Assembly: GCA_022446815.1 (NCBI GenBank)
Contig: JAKVCD010000019.1
Span: forward strand, 2,012 to 66,011
DNA length: 64,000 nt
Reading direction: 5' to 3'
Source: Planctomycetota bacterium
GTDB lineage: Bacteria > Planctomycetota > UBA1135 > GCA-002686595
Shown here: positions 16,747-25,308 of the stretch, piece by piece
How the letters are laid out: each line of letters starts with the position of its first letter
How positions within the stretch are numbered: the first letter of the stretch is position 1
Position numbers and translations under genes: made by a program
The notes under the pieces: generated by a model
Seen by the model: only the letters and a program-made list of their open reading frames with translations
Told to the model about the DNA's origin: nothing
Databases searched by the model: none

Positions 16747-18291
16747 TTGACGCTCCGCTCAGTACGAGGCCTCCTCGCCGCGCTCACACTCCTCAGCGCC
16801 TGCGGCGGGGCACCGCCGAGGCCTAACGTCCTCATCGTGGTAGTCGACACCTTGCGCGCCGACCGCCTCTCTTGCGCCGGCTATGAGCGCGAGACAACCC
16901 CCAACCTCGACCGCTTCGCCGCCGAGGGGCTCCGCTTCACACACGCTCAGACGCCTCGAGCCAAGACGAGCCCCGCGGTAGCCTCGATCTTCACTGGACT
17001 CTATCCCCACGGTCACGGCGTGAGGGATCTGTTGACCCCCTTAAGCGAAGAGGTCCCTGTCCTGGCAGAGCGCTTCCGAGACGAGGGCTACGCGACCGGC
17101 GCGATCATCGCCAACTTCGTCCTGAGCGACGCCTTCTCCGCAATGAGCAGAGGCTTCGACATCTGGGTCGAGGACTTCCCTAGCTCACACGGCGTCTCGC
17201 CCAACCACACCCCACAGCGCCTCGCCGGCTCGATGACCGACGGGATCCTGAGAGCCGTCGGACTCTCCAGTGATGAGACAGATGGGGCTGGCCCCGCCCA
17301 GCCAATCGCCCAGGAAGGGCAGCCTTGGTTCCTCTGGGCGCACTACATGGATCCGCACGGCCTCTACGCTCCGCCCGCTGGTCACGACCGCTTCCGGAGT
17401 GCAAAGCCTGAGAAAGTCGCCCTGGAGCCAGAGCGCCGCGAGGGCGCACTCACCGAGCCCTGGGTGGGTCGCTACAACCTCAAGCCCACAGACCTGATAG
17501 ACGAGAGCAGCTTTGACGCTGCGCGCGTCCGAGATCGCTACGACGGCGAGATCAGCTATCTAGACGCAGAGCTCGGCCGCCTCTTTGACAACCTGCGCGA
17601 GGACGGCCTGCTCGAGAACACCCTGATCATCGTGGTCGCTGACCACGGCGAGAGCCTCGGCGAGCACGACTACTGGTTCGAGCACGGACGCCACACCTAC
17701 GAGGCGACCTGCAGGGTCCCGCTCCTCATCAGGCTCCCCGACAGCTTCGAAGATCGCCCTCTCCCTGGCGTCCGCAGCGGTGACGTCTCCCTCGTAGACC
17801 TCGCCCCTACCCTCGTGGAGCTGCTCTCGCTCCAGCCCCTCACGCAGCCTGGGGCGGGCGTAGCAGCTGGACGCTCCTTCGTCGCGTTGCTCTCCGAAGA
17901 CCGCGAGAGCGACGGCCCGGTCTTCTCAGAGAAGGTCGAACGCACAGAGGTAGACGGCGCCATCCAAGCCAAGGCTGTGCGCTTGGGCGACTGGAAGTAC
18001 ATCCGTCGCTACGCCTTCACCAACGCAGAGTCAGAGGAGCCCGTCCTTCGCTCCCTGAGCGAGGAGCTCTATGACTTGAAGAGCGACCCCAACGAGCGAG
18101 TGAACCTGATCTCCTTCGATGTGAACATGACCTCCGTGCCGCCTCTCGACAGGCTGCGCGCGGAGCTCTTGGCCTTCTGTGCCGAGGACGTGCGCTTCGA
18201 AGAGCTCGCGAGAGAGCTTCAGGCACGGCGCGACAGCCTCGAGCTCTCTGACCCGGAGACCCTCCGCATCCTAGAGAGCCTCGGCTACTAG
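16747..18291 (+). CDS. Sulfatase-fold hydrolase lipoprotein with Thr at the nucleophile position
   Basis: A 514-residue protein of the alkaline-phosphatase/sulfatase superfamily. A lipobox (LSAC, Cys 19) predicts a lipoprotein. Metal-site and fold motifs are intact: VVDTLRAD (33-39), an HYMDPH segment (199-204) and VADHGESLGEHD (298-308). At the position of the formylglycine Cys/Ser of true sulfatases (CxPxR), it has Thr 74 in TSPAV, and the Arg is absent. Thr nucleophiles are typical of phosphoethanolamine transferases and phosphodiesterases in this superfamily, so a phosphoester or phosphotransferase activity is as likely as sulfate removal. Translation starts at TTG, 11 bases after the repeat-protein gene. 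Confidence 0.85.
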   Translation: MTLRSVRGLLAALTLLSACGGAPPRPNVLIVVVDTLRADRLSCAGYERETTPNLDRFAAEGLRFTHAQTPRAKTSPAVASIFTGLYPHGHGVRDLLTPLSEEVPVLAERFRDEGYATGAIIANFVLSDAFSAMSRGFDIWVEDFPSSHGVSPNHTPQRLAGSMTDGILRAVGLSSDETDGAGPAQPIAQEGQPWFLWAHYMDPHGLYAPPAGHDRFRSAKPEKVALEPERREGALTEPWVGRYNLKPTDLIDESSFDAARVRDRYDGEISYLDAELGRLFDNLREDGLLENTLIIVVADHGESLGEHDYWFEHGRHTYEATCRVPLLIRLPDSFEDRPLPGVRSGDVSLVDLAPTLVELLSLQPLTQPGAGVAAGRSFVALLSEDRESDGPVFSEKVERTEVDGAIQAKAVRLGDWKYIRRYAFTNAESEEPVLRSLSEELYDLKSDPNERVNLISFDVNMTSVPPLDRLRAELLAFCAEDVRFEELARELQARRDSLELSDPETLRILESLGY

Positions 18292-18297
18292 CAGCGC

Positions 18298-19002
18298 TCA
18301 GCCCACTCTGAGCTCAAGCTCCCACCCAGAGGCCGAGAGCTTGACCTCTGAGGAGAGGAGCTTGCGTGAGTCTGTCCGACGTGAGGGGCTCCAGCGGTCG
18401 GTCTTCTCCCGCACAGGGAGCCAGCCTGCCTCTAAGGAGCGATCGAAGAGGCGCTTGCAGACGTCATGTCCGCTCTCTCCATCAATGACGGGGATCTCTA
18501 GAGACTCCATGGAGCGGTGCCTCCCGCTTACGTCCGAGACGACGCCGTAGAACTCGAGCCTCCCAGCGCCGGGGGTCGGACTGGTGGGACGCAGGCTGAG
18601 CATGCCGAGCGGACGATCACAGAATGTCACGCTGGCTCCTGGCCCAGCGGGGAGGTCAACGCGAACGCTCGTGACATCTTCGATGAAGAGGTCACCTGTC
18701 TTATCAAGCGCTGTGGACTCAGTGACCCGCGCTCCATGCTCCTTCAGCCGCTTGGCCAAGAGCGTGGCGAGGGAGGCGCCCGTTGTCCCTGGCTTGAATT
18801 GTCCGATGAGGCTCGTCTCCACGAGCTCTTGCTCGACCCGATGAGTCACCGAAATCGAGACCCACGGGTGAGTGCGCTCCCCTACAACTCCATCCAGGCT
18901 GAGTTGACAGAGGGCTAGGCCGGACGCGCCCTCGAGCGCAGGCGTTGGCATGGCCCCCATGGCGAGGGAGCAGACGAGGGCGAGGGTGAGTGCGCGCTTC
19001 AT
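18298..19002 (-). CDS. Exported protein of unknown function
   Basis: A 234-residue protein with a clear signal peptide (MKRALTLALVCSLAMGAMPTPALEG). I recognise no family. The mature part mixes beta strands with a segment (residues about 70-100) that looks like the TTLAKxLKEHG helix of divisome or lipoprotein assembly proteins, but not strongly. The ATG at 19002 has a strong AGGAGG five bases upstream; the frame stays open further upstream through the tRNA gene, which is not a plausible start. It sits tail-to-tail with the sulfatase-fold gene, with only 6 bases between stops. Confidence 0.6.
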   Translation of the reverse strand: MKRALTLALVCSLAMGAMPTPALEGASGLALCQLSLDGVVGERTHPWVSISVTHRVEQELVETSLIGQFKPGTTGASLATLLAKRLKEHGARVTESTALDKTGDLFIEDVTSVRVDLPAGPGASVTFCDRPLGMLSLRPTSPTPGAGRLEFYGVVSDVSGRHRSMESLEIPVIDGESGHDVCKRLFDRSLEAGWLPVREKTDRWSPSRRTDSRKLLSSEVKLSASGWELELRVG

Positions 19003-19099
19003 GGAGACCTCCTGAGGGCTTGACGGGGGCTCTGACGAGCCAAGCCTAGACTTCTTCCACGAGTCTACAGAACCTCCACCCCACACCTCGAAGGGGTGA

Positions 19100-19174
19100 T
19101 GGTTACCCCGCCAGGACTCGAACCTGAAACGTCTGGACCAAAACCAGATGTGTTGCCAATTACACCACGGGGTA
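19100..19174 (-). tRNA. tRNA-Gln (anticodon TTG)
   Basis: Read on the minus strand, TACCCCG pairs with CGGGGTA as a 7-bp acceptor stem, followed by discriminator A and an encoded CCA. The D arm is short, GTGT...ACAC. The anticodon stem TCTGG/CCAGA encloses the loop TTTTGGT with anticodon TTG (Gln, codon CAA). The T arm carries TTCGAGT, and the variable loop is short. Length is 72 without CCA. It lies alone between cinA and an exported protein gene. Confidence 0.95.
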
Positions 19175-19244
19175 ACTGCGGCGCCTGGAGAACCCCGGCG
19201 CACGGGCGGAGAGCATAGCAACGCTAGCGGATGTGTCGAGGCCC

Positions 19245-20492
19245 TCAGCGCCCATCCCTGTAGGTACGCAACATGAGGTTGAGCATCGTGTTCGTCGCCC
19301 AAGCCTGAATATGGCCCCTGCCGCGCGATGAGAAGGTCCTCTGGTGCGTCCTGACGGCCCCATCCAGGCCCACCGCAAAGTGCACAGTCCCCACAGGTTT
19401 CTCTGGAGATCCGCCTCCTGGGCCCGCGATCCCGGTCACCGCGCCCACCAAGCGAGCCCCGCTTGAGCCGTGTAACCCTGTCGCCATCGCCTCCGCGACC
19501 TCATCTGAGACCGCGCCGTGGGCTTCGATGAGGTCTTCAGGCACCCCTAGCCGCGCGGCCTTAGCCTCGTTGGAGTAGGTCACCAGAGACTCCTTCAGGA
19601 CCGCGCTCACGCCGGGCACGGCGCAGAGCCGCTGAGAAATCTGCCCCCCTGTGCACGACTCTGCCACGGCTACGCTGCAGCCCTCCTCCAGGAGCTCTGC
19701 GACGAGGACGCTCGCGAGGTCGGCCTCGCTCTCGCTGAAGACCCACGGGGCCAGGAGCTCCCGCGCCTCCTCGACGCGCTCTTCAAGCCGCGCGAGGTCC
19801 GCTTCGCTCGAGCCCCGCGCTGTGAACTTCAGCTCCAAGACCCCACGTGAGGCGAGGACTCCAGAGACCGGATCCGCGTCGCGCGCCATCCACTCGCCCA
19901 CACGATCCGCTAGGTCGCTCTCGCTCACGCCGCAGAGGAAGAGCGTCCTGCGCTGGGGCGGTGCTGAGCGCTCCACTCGACTCAGGAGCTCTTCTCGCGA
20001 CACGCCTTGCATCTCACGGGGGGGCCCCGGTAAGCACGCGAGTCGCGCTCCTCCTGCCTCGACGAGGAAGCCCGGCGCGGTGCCGTGGGCATTGTCGAGG
20101 CGCAGCGCTCCGCTCGGTAAGAGCGCCTGGCGCCTGTTCGACTCAGGCATCGGCTCGCCACGGGTGCTCCAAAACTCTCGCAGCCCTGCCACAGTCTCTG
20201 CGTCCTCCTCGAGCTCGAGGTCACAGGCTGCCGCCGCCGCGTGGCGTGTGACGTCATCCAAGGTTGGACCGAGACCGCCCGTCGTGATGACGAGCTCATG
20301 CCCTGAGAGGAGGTCGCGGAGGGTCTCCGTGAGCTGCGCGAGGTCGTCACCGATGAGGCGCGCCTCTGACACTCTCCAGCCGCGTGAGGTGAGCTCTCGC
20401 GCAAGCCAGCCCAAGTTCCCTTCGGCCCTCTCCCCCGCGATGAGCTCATCACCGACTGCCACGAGCGCGGCGGCCCCCTCTCTCCCGGTCAT
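19245..20492 (-). CDS. cinA: CinA: nicotinamide-nucleotide amidase / competence-inducible protein
   Basis: A 415-residue two-domain CinA. Residues 1-170 form the molybdopterin-binding-like domain (GDELIAGE at 13-20, TTGGLGPTLDDVT at about 70-82) with the associated pyrophosphatase activity in many members. Residues about 255-415 form the PncC amidase domain with ESCTGG and the TGIAGPGGGSPEKPVG loop. Together they recycle the NMN formed by DNA ligase and other reactions. Its start overlaps the tatC stop by 4 bases (ATGA), so the genes are coupled. tRNA-Gln lies 70 bases past its stop. Confidence 0.95.
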   Translation of the reverse strand: MTGREGAAALVAVGDELIAGERAEGNLGWLARELTSRGWRVSEARLIGDDLAQLTETLRDLLSGHELVITTGGLGPTLDDVTRHAAAAACDLELEEDAETVAGLREFWSTRGEPMPESNRRQALLPSGALRLDNAHGTAPGFLVEAGGARLACLPGPPREMQGVSREELLSRVERSAPPQRRTLFLCGVSESDLADRVGEWMARDADPVSGVLASRGVLELKFTARGSSEADLARLEERVEEARELLAPWVFSESEADLASVLVAELLEEGCSVAVAESCTGGQISQRLCAVPGVSAVLKESLVTYSNEAKAARLGVPEDLIEAHGAVSDEVAEAMATGLHGSSGARLVGAVTGIAGPGGGSPEKPVGTVHFAVGLDGAVRTHQRTFSSRGRGHIQAWATNTMLNLMLRTYRDGR

Positions 20493-21379
20493 GTGGTGAG
20501 CTCAGTCGAGACGGCCTTGCGATGGGCGAGCCGCGCGAAGAGGTGCCCGACCTCATAAAGGACCGCCATGGGGATGGCCATCATGAGCTGGGTGAAGGGG
20601 TCGGGAGGCGTGAGGATGGCGGCCACGACCAGCGAACCGATCCAGAACATGCCCCGGTGCTTGGAGTAGCTCTTTGGGTCCACGAGCCCCACTCGCGAGA
20701 GCACCATCATCAAGAGGGGCAGCTGGAAGATGATCCCTAGAGCGAGGGTCAGGGTCGTCACGAAGGCGAGATAGTCCTCGACCTTCGGATCTGGACGCAT
20801 CTGCTCGAGCCCGTAGCCAAAGAGGAAGTAGCACCCGTACGGCAACATCATGAAGTAGCCGAACAGGACGCCCGTAAAGAAGAGCAGCGCGCTCATGGGG
20901 AAGATCCGATGGATCACCCGCCTCTCCTCTTTGTAGAGGCCCGCGGCGATGAACTGCCACAACTCCCAGAGGACGTAAGGGCCCGCGATGAAGAGCGCGA
21001 ACCAGAAGCAGACCTTCAGGTATGAGAAGAAGCTGCTAGACGCTCGGTCGTTGCGCGGCTGGAGGGGGATCGGATCTGCCAAGACCGTCTCACCGTTCAC
21101 CTCGCGGAAGTAAGCCTCCCTGCTGAGCTCAGGGTCCTCTGCGATGCGACGCTCATAGAGCTCGAAGAGGTCCTCATTGAGCCAAGTGACTGTGCGCTCG
21201 AGAGGATCAAGCACGATCTCCATCAAGGGCTGGTGGAAGGTCCAGCAGGCAAAGAAGGTCACGAAGAGCGCGACGGTCGAGCGCAGGAGCCGTCGGCGCA
21301 GCTCATCTAAGTGCGCACCCAAGCTCATGCGTGAGCTCTCTACGGGGTCTTCTTGAGGCTGTGTCTGGTCTACGCTCAT
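20489..21379 (-). CDS. tatC: TatC, core of the twin-arginine protein export channel
   Basis: A 296-residue membrane protein with about six transmembrane helices. The cytoplasmic N terminus has the hallmark HLDELRRRL motif (about 23-31). After the first helix comes an unusually long extracytoplasmic loop of about 60 residues containing an acidic stretch (RIAEDPELSREAYFREVNGE). The next loop reads NDRASSSFFSYLKVCFW, the usual substrate-receptor area. The C-terminal segment has the PDPFTQ motif. It recognises RR signal peptides together with TatB, then recruits TatA; tatA/tatB are not in this window. It is followed in coupling by cinA. Confidence 0.95.
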   Translation of the reverse strand: MSVDQTQPQEDPVESSRMSLGAHLDELRRRLLRSTVALFVTFFACWTFHQPLMEIVLDPLERTVTWLNEDLFELYERRIAEDPELSREAYFREVNGETVLADPIPLQPRNDRASSSFFSYLKVCFWFALFIAGPYVLWELWQFIAAGLYKEERRVIHRIFPMSALLFFTGVLFGYFMMLPYGCYFLFGYGLEQMRPDPKVEDYLAFVTTLTLALGIIFQLPLLMMVLSRVGLVDPKSYSKHRGMFWIGSLVVAAILTPPDPFTQLMMAIPMAVLYEVGHLFARLAHRKAVSTELTT

Positions 21380-21491
21380 GGAGAGTCTGCGCGCACCCGG
21401 GCGGCGGTTCTGGGGACGGCGCGGCCCACATCATGCCACGCGTCGGGGCCCGAGGTAGTGCGCGCCCGCGAGTTCAGCCTGAAACGCGAGA

Positions 21492-21522
21492 CGGCGACCC
21501 GGACCCGAGGTCCTGGTCGCCG
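21492..21522 (-). terminator. GC-rich nested hairpin downstream of the BRCT-like protein gene
   Basis: An 8-bp outer stem (CGGCGACC with GGTCGCCG) encloses a 5-bp inner stem (GGACC-CGA-GGTCC). On the minus strand it begins 27 bases past the stop of the upstream gene and is followed by TCTCGCGTTTC. There is no run of T, so factor-assisted termination or 3'-end protection is more likely than classic intrinsic termination. The hairpin at 6993-7022 has the same design. Confidence 0.45.
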
Positions 21523-21548
21523 CCAGTTCTAGCCGCGAGGGCGAGAGC

Positions 21549-22817
21549 TCAGTTGCGGAGGAAGTACTCGCGGATCTGCTTGATCGGGACGATCTGGACA
21601 CCCATGGCGACCGCGTTGCTGTAGGCGGGCTCTTCGCTGGGGCTCATAGGCTCCTCAAGGGGCTCACCGTCTTCGTCCGTGTAGATCTCAGAGCCGACGA
21701 TGAGGTAGTCAGTTGTCTTGTCGACGCTGTCCTGAATGTGGATGCCGACCTCAGAGAGGAGCAGGCGGAGCTCCTTCTCGTTCCAGGTCCCTGAGAAGCG
21801 ACCGACGAGGGCAGCGTTGCGCTGGGAGCTGGGGTCGTAGATCGGGTTGTAGATGATGTCGCCCGCCACGGGGGGGTCGAAGGGGTCAGCCTGATCGCTC
21901 AGGAGGACCTCAGCCATGCCTTCCTCGACGCGCGTGACAGAGCACCACGCCTTGACGCGGTCGTCTCCGGGAGTGCCGTCCACGATGCGGAAGCGGGTGC
22001 CACGCAGGAGGCGGTTCTTCTGGCCGATGTTAATCCACGCCAGGCCGAGCTCTTCGTTGACCGCGAGGACCTCGCCGTCGGCAGCCTCAGGCTCCTTCAG
22101 GAAGGCGAGCTTGCGACCCATCTCATCAAAGCGGGTCTGCATCGCCGCGCGCTCTTGAGAGTGCTGGCGGTTCTGGCTCTCCATGTCAGAGCGGGTCTTG
22201 CGCAGAGCTGACTCACGATCCGTCAGGCTAGTGCGCACGGAAGAGATCTGACCCTCGAGGTCGCTCTGGCGATCAGCCGCGGCCTGCTCAGCGTCTGAGA
22301 GCTGAGAGCGGAGGTCCGCGATGATGGCGTCCTTCTCGGCTCCGAGAGTGTTGATCTGGGAGGTCTTGGCCTGAACCTGAGCCTGGAGCTCGGTGATCCG
22401 AGTGTTGAGCTCTTGGATCTGGACCTTCTTCGCCCGGTACTCCGGAACGGCGCGTTGCGCGGCGCCCTGGAAATCGATCACGGCGGAGCCCATGTCGTCG
22501 AAGCCGTCCTTGAAGGCGGTGAGTGCGTCCGTAGCTGCCTCCACTGTGGACTCGCGTGTCGCGGTACCCTCTGGGTAGAAGCCGAGAACAGTAGAGATCT
22601 CGTAGATCTTGTTGATGTCGTTCTCGCGCTCAGCCTTGGCCTTGTCGCGCTCTGCCCTCATAGCATCACGCTCATTGCGCATCTCCTCGAGGTCTCCGCT
22701 CGATGCGATGGCGGCGACAAGCGCGACGATGAACGCGACGATGAGTGCGACGATCCAGATCAGAGAGTTGTTGGCGGCGCCGCGGCGGCTGAGATCGCTT
22801 TGTTGGAGCTTCTTCAT
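21549..22817 (-). CDS. Membrane-anchored coiled-coil protein with C-terminal BRCT-like domain
   Basis: A 422-residue protein. A short basic start precedes a transmembrane helix at 19-38. Residues 42-75 and 128-240 are long charged helices with heptad character (coiled coil). Residues 247-325 look like a small beta-barrel containing GLAWINIGQKN and RGTRFRI. Residues 335-420 match the BRCT pattern of NAD-dependent ligases: a G-x-F-S-G-T start, a central VDKTTDYLIVG, and a final A-x-x-x-G-V-x-I-V helix start. The central motif is the strongest evidence. The anchor and coils suggest dimerisation at the membrane with a soluble BRCT-like tip. I know of no named family with this domain order. It is transcribed alone upstream of tatC. 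Confidence 0.7.
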   Translation of the reverse strand: MKKLQQSDLSRRGAANNSLIWIVALIVAFIVALVAAIASSGDLEEMRNERDAMRAERDKAKAERENDINKIYEISTVLGFYPEGTATRESTVEAATDALTAFKDGFDDMGSAVIDFQGAAQRAVPEYRAKKVQIQELNTRITELQAQVQAKTSQINTLGAEKDAIIADLRSQLSDAEQAAADRQSDLEGQISSVRTSLTDRESALRKTRSDMESQNRQHSQERAAMQTRFDEMGRKLAFLKEPEAADGEVLAVNEELGLAWINIGQKNRLLRGTRFRIVDGTPGDDRVKAWCSVTRVEEGMAEVLLSDQADPFDPPVAGDIIYNPIYDPSSQRNAALVGRFSGTWNEKELRLLLSEVGIHIQDSVDKTTDYLIVGSEIYTDEDGEPLEEPMSPSEEPAYSNAVAMGVQIVPIKQIREYFLRN

Positions 22818-23172
22818 GAACTATGAGGTCTTCCGGGTGGCAGCCGGGCACGAGAATCGTGACCGCGCGAGCCGCTCGGGACAGTCTGGGGGATGGTGTG
22901 AGCCCGCTCGTCCTCTCCCTGGTGGTCCAGGAATGGGCGAGGGAGGCATGGTGATAACCGACAGAGAGGTATTCCGGCAAGTGTTTGACGCCTCCAGATC
23001 CCATGTTGATCACCTCGGAGGTGGTCTCTAGGGTGCTCTTGAAGTCCGCTTGAGGCCGCCGCTGGCGACCTCATCCCGGCCAGGAGGGGCTCCGAAGAAG
23101 CGTCAGACGGCCAAAAACCGCCCTAACGACCCCTATACCCGCCCTCAAGCCGCTAGTTTCACCCTTCAAGCG
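22818..23172. promoter_or_regulatory. Divergent intergenic region between BRCT-like gene and coaE
   Basis: A 355-base divergent region. Short reading frames on both strands lack ribosome sites and family features. Promoters for both sides are expected here, and the part nearest the minus-strand gene has a TTGCCG/TTATCA pair with 17-base spacing, which is a weak candidate only. No repeats or hairpins stand out. Confidence 0.3.
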
Positions 23173-23808
23173 ATGTCCACCCCCACCCACGAGAGCCAAC
23201 CACCCCTCATCCTAGGGGTCCTCGGAGGCATCGCCTCAGGGAAGTCTCGTGTGGCCCGAGTCTTAGCTGGGGCAGAGGGCGCCGTGATCGACGCAGATGA
23301 GCTGGCTCACGCCGTCTTGGCCTCACCCGAGGTCACTGAGCTCGTGGCTGAGGCGTTCGGCGGGGGCGCCCTCGGAGGAGACGGACGCCCTGATCGAGCG
23401 GCCCTCGCGGCGCTCGTCTTCGACGATCCCGAGGCGCGCGGTCGGCTGGAGGGGTGGATCCATCCGAGGGTTCGTGCGAAGATCCAAGCCGCCTTGGACG
23501 AGGCGAAGGCTCAGAACGTTGGGCCTGTGGTCTTGGACGTCCCCCTCCTCTTGGAGAACGACAGAGAGCACGGTCTCGTCGCACAGTGCGATCACCTGAT
23601 CTTCGTTGAGTCCGACCTCGAAGCCAGGGAAGAGCGCGCGGCCTCGTCGCGCAGCTGGACCCCGGGAGAGGTCGCGCGTCGAGAGCAATCTCAGCTCGCC
23701 CTGACGGAGAAGCGGGAGCGGGCAGACCACACGATCGTGAATCGAGGGACCCTCGAAGCGCTCGATCAAGCGGCCCAGCTCCTGCGAGACCAACTGCACA
23801 ACTCATAA
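23173..23808 (+). CDS. coaE: Dephospho-CoA kinase
   Basis: A 211-residue P-loop kinase, the normal CoaE length. The Walker A motif GGIASGKS lies at 18-25, the substrate segment DADELAHAVL follows at about 38-47, and the IHPRVR and DVPLLLE segments are typical. It phosphorylates dephospho-CoA in the last step of CoA synthesis. The ATG at 23173 was chosen because the frame upstream has no family similarity. It lacks a strong Shine-Dalgarno site. rho begins 17 bases downstream, and such a coaE-rho pair suggests co-transcription. Confidence 0.93.
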   Translation: MSTPTHESQPPLILGVLGGIASGKSRVARVLAGAEGAVIDADELAHAVLASPEVTELVAEAFGGGALGGDGRPDRAALAALVFDDPEARGRLEGWIHPRVRAKIQAALDEAKAQNVGPVVLDVPLLLENDREHGLVAQCDHLIFVESDLEAREERAASSRSWTPGEVARREQSQLALTEKRERADHTIVNRGTLEALDQAAQLLRDQLHNS

Positions 23809-23825
23809 CTCCCTAAGTCAGCGCG

Positions 23826-25304
23826 ATGACCGCGCCGACCGCACAAGCCCCACGAAGCATGGCGACAGCCCACAAGAAGCGCTCCAAGAAGAAACGCTCG
23901 CGCAAGTTCAAGCGATCCGGCCGCGGAGTCGTCCACGACGAGTCCTTCGCGCTCGACTACTCCAAGCTGCCGCAAGACCTCAACGAGGAGGAGCTCGCAG
24001 AGCTCGAGGGCGAGCTGCCCAAACCGAAGAAGAGCGCGAAGCCGGTTGAACACTCTGTCCTCTTCGATCTCACCGTGGGAGACATGGTGGAGGCCGCCGA
24101 GGGTGAGAAGGTCGACGTCCACGATCTGCGCACCCGTAACCAGATCTACGTCGCGCTCACCACCGCGCGCCTGCGCGAGGGCCTATCCGTGATCACTGAA
24201 GGAGTGATCGACATCGTCCCTGAGGGGCACGCCTTCCTGCGCACCTCCTCGAGCGACTACATGCCCACGGCTGAGGACGTCTTCATCCCCCCCTCCCTCA
24301 TCGCGAGCGCCGCCCTCAAAGAGGGCATGGTCGTCCGCGGCGCACTGCGGGCACCACTAGAGGGCGAGACCGTCTTCGCCCTCAAGTCAGTTGAGCTCGT
24401 AGACGGCGGCGACCCCGAGGAGGCCCATGGGCGCACCCCCTTCAAGGAGCTCGTCCCTATCTACCCCGAGGAGCGCATCCTCCTAGAGGGTTCTGATGAC
24501 AACCCGCTCGAGATGCGCATCGTCGACCTCATCACCCCGGTCGGCAGGGGCCAGCGCGGCCTGATCGTCGCGCCTCCCAGAACAGGCAAGACGGTCCTCC
24601 TGCAGATGCTCGCGCGCTCCATCGTGCGCAACGCGCCTGATGCGCACCTCATCATCCTGCTCGTTGACGAGCGGCCCGAGGAGGTCACCGACTTCAAGCG
24701 CAGCGTCCCTGGTGAGCGCGTGGAAGTCGTCAGCTCGACCTTCGACGAGCCCGCCGCACGGCACATCCGCCTCGCGGACATGGTCATCAAGAAGGCCAAG
24801 TCGATGGTCGAGTCCGGCGATGACGTGATCATCCTCCTCGACTCCATCACGCGCCTCGCGCGCGCGTGCAACACCGAGGCACCGAGCAACGGCAAGCTCC
24901 TCTCCGGAGGCCTCGAGGCGACGGCCCTGCAGTTCCCCAAGCGCTTCTTCGGCGCAGCGCGGAAGCTCGAGGACGGCGGCTCTCTGACGATCCTCGGAAC
25001 GGCTCTCATCGAGACCGGCTCCAAGATGGACGAGGTGATCTTTGAGGAGTTCAAGGGGACGGGTAACGCTGAGATCGTGCTCGACCGCCGCCTCTCCGAC
25101 CGCCGGATCTACCCCGCGATCGACATCAACGCCTCTGGCACCCGCAAAGAGGACCTGCTCTTCGACGAAGAGGAGATGCGCCGCGTCTGGATGTTGCGCA
25201 AGGTCTTGAACGAGCTCGACCCTGTCGAGGCGATGGAGATGCTCATCCAGAAGATGAGCAAGACCTCCAGCAACGGCCAGTTCCTGATGTCCATCGGCTC
25301 TTAG
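23826..25304 (+). CDS. rho: Transcription termination factor Rho
   Basis: A 492-residue hexameric RNA helicase that ends transcription at rut sites. RNA-binding domain: about 80-200. Motor domain: Walker A APPRTGKT at 249-256, the DERPEEV segment, DSITRLARA, and the [21 protein letters not shown] and EFKGTGN segments of the RNA-translocating loops. The N-terminal 40 residues are very basic ([14 protein letters not shown]), a lineage-type extension, and a second ATG at codon 12 is also possible. It follows coaE by 17 bases and is followed in turn, after 4 bases, by a glycosyltransferase gene that may be read through. Confidence 0.96.
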   Translation: MTAPTAQAPRSMATAHKKRSKKKRSRKFKRSGRGVVHDESFALDYSKLPQDLNEEELAELEGELPKPKKSAKPVEHSVLFDLTVGDMVEAAEGEKVDVHDLRTRNQIYVALTTARLREGLSVITEGVIDIVPEGHAFLRTSSSDYMPTAEDVFIPPSLIASAALKEGMVVRGALRAPLEGETVFALKSVELVDGGDPEEAHGRTPFKELVPIYPEERILLEGSDDNPLEMRIVDLITPVGRGQRGLIVAPPRTGKTVLLQMLARSIVRNAPDAHLIILLVDERPEEVTDFKRSVPGERVEVVSSTFDEPAARHIRLADMVIKKAKSMVESGDDVIILLDSITRLARACNTEAPSNGKLLSGGLEATALQFPKRFFGAARKLEDGGSLTILGTALIETGSKMDEVIFEEFKGTGNAEIVLDRRLSDRRIYPAIDINASGTRKEDLLFDEEEMRRVWMLRKVLNELDPVEAMEMLIQKMSKTSSNGQFLMSIGS

Positions 25305-25308
25305 CCGG

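Noticed and set aside
19651-20499. A + strand frame of 282 codons across cinA
   Set aside because: Antisense of cinA, Ser/Arg-rich composition without motif; cinA shows both domain signatures.
22814-23074. Short minus-strand frame ahead of the BRCT-like gene
   Set aside because: Pro/Arg/Ser-rich composition typical of non-coding GC-rich DNA.
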